Notes under the pieces: generated by a model
The model's database searches: none
Told to the model about the DNA's origin: nothing
What the model saw: only the letters and a program-made list of their open reading frames with translations
DNA from: Planctomycetota bacterium
GTDB lineage: Bacteria > Planctomycetota > Planctomycetia > Pirellulales > Pirellulaceae
Length of the DNA stretch: 24,628 bases
Assembly: GCA_026692885.1 (NCBI GenBank)
Contig: JAPLNJ010001041.1
Span: forward strand, 1-24,628
Direction of reading: 5' to 3'
Program-made: the position numbers and the translations under genes
Shown here: positions 22,096-24,628 of the stretch, piece by piece
Numbering within the stretch: the first letter of the stretch is position 1
Layout of the letters: each line of letters starts with the position of its first letter

Positions 22096-24628
22096 TCACG
22101 GGTTATCTCGAAACCACTTCTTCAACAGCCGCAGAATTTCCTCCAGCGAGAGTTTGAGTTGTGGAATCATCGCGTCCAGCTCCGCGGACGGATCGCTCTC
22201 CCACTCCGGTTGCGACGCGACTTCCACTTCCTCCTCCAACGCCATCAACCAGGCCGGCACGTCCAGCCCGACCCCGCTCGGCTCTCGCGTCAGCTGTTCG
22301 ATCTCCGCCTCGAACAGCAGGAAGCTGGCGCACACGCCGCCCTGACGCATCTCTTCGATTGCCGGCCGGGCCAACGCTCGAATCCGGTCGATCGCCATGG
22401 GCCGCACGAAACGCTCGCCCAGCCGGTCCGCGACGGTGGGCATGCGCATGGCGTATTGACTCTGGAGTTTGGCGAGTTTGTCGAGGAAGATCGACGCTTG
22501 CTGGGCCGTCTGTTCCGTGAACTCGTGGCGCCAGAGCCGGGCCGCTTCCTGGAAGTCCCGGCGCACCAGGATTTCGTGGGCCCAGACGACCGGTTTGAGT
22601 TGCCAGCAGATCCGGTCATACTGGGTCCGCAGACGCAGAAAATCGAGCAACATGTACAACAGCTCGCCACGGTCGGACTGGGTCGTCATGCTGTTGTAGT
22701 CACGATATTCGCCGTAGTTCTCCACGATTGCTTCGAGGATCAGGGTCAGTTGTTCGACGGCGTCGGTCCGCGCCAGGCGGCCACACTCCAGGTCGTCCAG
22801 CAGGCGCCAATCCAACTCGTCCCGGATTTCGTCCTGCAGCTGTTCCAGCCAGTGGCCGACGCCTTGGTGCAGGATCGCCCGCAGGTTAGCCAGATTCAAG
22901 AAGCGTTGCGTAAAGAGATCCGCCCCGTAGGTCTCGATAAAGGTCACCAGAGCGGTCCACGTCCGTTTGTCGCGGACCTTTTCCAACACCGACAGACGCA
23001 GGGTCTTGCTGTGCGTCAGCCAGTTGGTCAGCAGCGATTCCGTCAGTTGCTTCAGACATTCGACCAACGCGGCCTGACGGCCTTCCGTGGCGGTGACCAA
23101 ACGTTTCGTCGACCCGCCGGCTGCCGAATCGACGACCAGCTTCACCAGGGCCTTGTAGCCGATCTTGAACAGCTCGTCGAACTCGGTAACGGCACCCGGC
23201 CCCACCGGGTTCAGCCGTTCCATTTCGCGCGCGGTTTCGATCAACCGGCGAGTCTCGGCAATCAGGCCCTTGCGCGGCAGCCAGGCCAACAGATCTTGAA
23301 TGGTCCGCTGGGCTGATTTGGCGGCGACGATCTTGTGGGGATCGCCGCCTTTGGCCAGGGGGACATACAGCAGGGGCAGGCCCAGTAACGCCTCGATCAG
23401 CCCCTCCCAGCGCCGGCGGACCGCCCGCGGATCGCCGCGCAAGAGCGCCGCCAGCACGGCCAGCACCGGCCCTTCCTCGTCGCCGGAGCCGGCCCGGCCA
23501 GGGTGCGTCACGAAGGCGGGATCGATAGCGCAAGCGGCTGCCGACAACAGCCGCACAGCGTCGATGGTGTCGACGCTCGTGACGATCACCTGTTCCAGAA
23601 TCGACTCCTTGATGGAACGTACGCGGTCATATTCCAGCAGGGAGTCGTGATCGCCGGTCGGCGTCGGCAAGCGAAGGTCGTTGACTTGATCCACCAACTC
23701 CCGCAGCCGTTCACTGTTTTCGGCGGCCTGGTTCGTCCAACGCCGCACGATCTCCAGCCGTTCCGACTCCCGCGGCTCCGCATGCCGCAGCACCCCCAAG
23801 GACAACTGCCACAAACGGGCCGCCGTGCTGAGGAAGGCCAGACGCTCACGAAGTCGTTTGGCTTCGGCCAGCAACTCGTCATCCGACGCCTGGCCATTTT
23901 CGTACAATTCGCTGTCGATTCCGTCGTCGGTGCTGTCGCGGTAGACGACATCCTCGTAGGCCGCGTCGAACAACTCCTTGTCTGTTTCGCTGTCGTCCTC
24001 GTCCTCTTCCTCGTCGTCCTCGAACGACGGTTCGTCGTGGGAGTGCCCCCGGCTGGTTCCGCCCAGTTCGAACCGCGGAGGCTGCCAGTAATCCTCGGCG
24101 TTGGCTTCCAGGAAGTCGAGAAACTTACAGGCCAGCTTACCGGCGGCAGCAACGCGATCCTGAGTTGCATCCTGTCGCGTTTGTCGTTGCAGTTGCAACA
24201 TCCAGCGTTCGGCCAGCTCGGCGAAAGAGGTGTCTCCCTTTTCCAGGCCCAACTCGTCTGCCCGGCAGAGCCAGTGGATCAGCAAGGCCATCGAAGAGAC
24301 AAAGTCCTCCCGCTCCAGCAGCGCCCGCACGACCAAGGAATAAGCCTTGGGAGAATCGAACAGATCCGCATGGGGCGCCCAGAACGCGACATCCGCGGCC
24401 GCCGCCCCGCCCTGATGCCAGAGATGCAGCGCCTTGGCGACCAGCTCGGCCGCGCGAAAGGCATCCGCCGCATCGATGGCTTCCACGCTGGAGACCTCGT
24501 GTGCCGCGTACTTGCGCCACCACGTCGTAGCCGCCTCGAAGCGTTCGGCCACGCGGCGACACAAGTCGGGCTGGTCCTTGGCGGCGGCCTCGCTCCAGAT
24601 CCGCGAGTAGACCGCGAAGACTTGTTCC
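22096..24628 (-). CDS. Very large helical protein of unknown function (5' partial)
   Basis: The frame is open to the right edge, so the N terminus lies outside the window; at least 844 residues are visible. It has no membrane segment or signal in the visible part. The composition (Leu, Ala, Arg, Glu; many amphipathic helices) indicates a helical solenoid. A strongly acidic stretch (EDDEEEDEDDSETDKE) is encoded near 23980-24030 and is probably a flexible linker dividing two helical halves. The C terminus ends with LSLEEILRLLKKWFRDNP. I see no catalytic, ATP-binding or zinc motif and do not recognise the family. It is convergent with hemW, sharing the palindrome at 22018-22075. Confidence 0.8.
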   Translation of the reverse strand, partial: EQVFAVYSRIWSEAAAKDQPDLCRRVAERFEAATTWWRKYAAHEVSSVEAIDAADAFRAAELVAKALHLWHQGGAAAADVAFWAPHADLFDSPKAYSLVVRALLEREDFVSSMALLIHWLCRADELGLEKGDTSFAELAERWMLQLQRQTRQDATQDRVAAAGKLACKFLDFLEANAEDYWQPPRFELGGTSRGHSHDEPSFEDDEEEDEDDSETDKELFDAAYEDVVYRDSTDDGIDSELYENGQASDDELLAEAKRLRERLAFLSTAARLWQLSLGVLRHAEPRESERLEIVRRWTNQAAENSERLRELVDQVNDLRLPTPTGDHDSLLEYDRVRSIKESILEQVIVTSVDTIDAVRLLSAAACAIDPAFVTHPGRAGSGDEEGPVLAVLAALLRGDPRAVRRRWEGLIEALLGLPLLYVPLAKGGDPHKIVAAKSAQRTIQDLLAWLPRKGLIAETRRLIETAREMERLNPVGPGAVTEFDELFKIGYKALVKLVVDSAAGGSTKRLVTATEGRQAALVECLKQLTESLLTNWLTHSKTLRLSVLEKVRDKRTWTALVTFIETYGADLFTQRFLNLANLRAILHQGVGHWLEQLQDEIRDELDWRLLDDLECGRLARTDAVEQLTLILEAIVENYGEYRDYNSMTTQSDRGELLYMLLDFLRLRTQYDRICWQLKPVVWAHEILVRRDFQEAARLWRHEFTEQTAQQASIFLDKLAKLQSQYAMRMPTVADRLGERFVRPMAIDRIRALARPAIEEMRQGGVCASFLLFEAEIEQLTREPSGVGLDVPAWLMALEEEVEVASQPEWESDPSAELDAMIPQLKLSLEEILRLLKKWFRDNP

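Noticed and set aside
22159..23316. A 385-codon frame opposite the large unknown gene, and a similar 392-codon one opposite the TPR gene
   Set aside because: Both are antisense shadows with biased composition and no start signal or domain.

Overview
The window is about 24.6 kb of GC-rich bacterial DNA and almost certainly comes from a member of the Planctomycetota, probably near the Pirellulales. The evidence is family content: a DUF1559 pilin-like protein, a transthyretin-like lipoprotein beside TPR and CRTAC1 (FG-GAP plus ASPIC/UnbV) proteins, zinc-ribbon membrane proteins opening with the CKCGxxFxVKDELAGK pattern, a Uma2 nuclease, a GroEL ending in EYDDMY, and many large inverted repeats between genes. 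No rRNA, tRNA, prophage, transposase or CRISPR array was seen.

Layout. 1-1774: the 3' part of a Pro-rich single-pass membrane protein with an 18-residue tandem repeat, followed by a stand-alone acyl carrier protein. 1775-4758: an outer-membrane-like beta-barrel protein and a secreted protein with a C-terminal Cys cluster, surrounded by repeat DNA that includes two copies of a MITE-like element. 4759-6870: a large helical protein of unknown function and a 73-residue protein that forms its own transcription unit with a strong terminator. 7152-10413 (all minus strand): groES-groEL with a clear terminator, then a STAS-domain protein and a HAD hydrolase. 10762-13397 (plus): a zinc-ribbon membrane protein, a DUF4013-type membrane protein and a secreted orphan fragment of a secretin domain. 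13524-15157: an RNase Z-like metallo-beta-lactamase and a Uma2 endonuclease, then the first few codons of a response regulator cut off by a dispersed repeat. 15377-20473 (minus): DUF1559, about 0.5 kb of nested palindromes, then a very tightly spaced lipoprotein-TPR-CRTAC1 operon. 20900-22021: a HemW-type radical SAM protein. 22096 to the right edge: a very large protein of unknown function that runs off the window.

How the genes may work together. The lipoprotein, TPR protein and CRTAC1 protein are 1-4 nt apart, and all have N-terminal export or anchor signals, so they probably form one cell-envelope module; DUF1559 upstream may belong to it. The groES-groEL pair is the core chaperonin. The most distinctive non-coding content is (a) a two-copy, transposase-free palindromic element whose loop segment is inverted between copies, one copy supplying the stop codon of an outer membrane gene, and (b) several unrelated hairpin families between genes. 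I found no complete, clearly novel multi-gene system. The best leads are the palindromic element, the two large unknown proteins, the orphan secretin fragment, the 12-G tract within a membrane-protein gene and the self-contained 73-residue gene.
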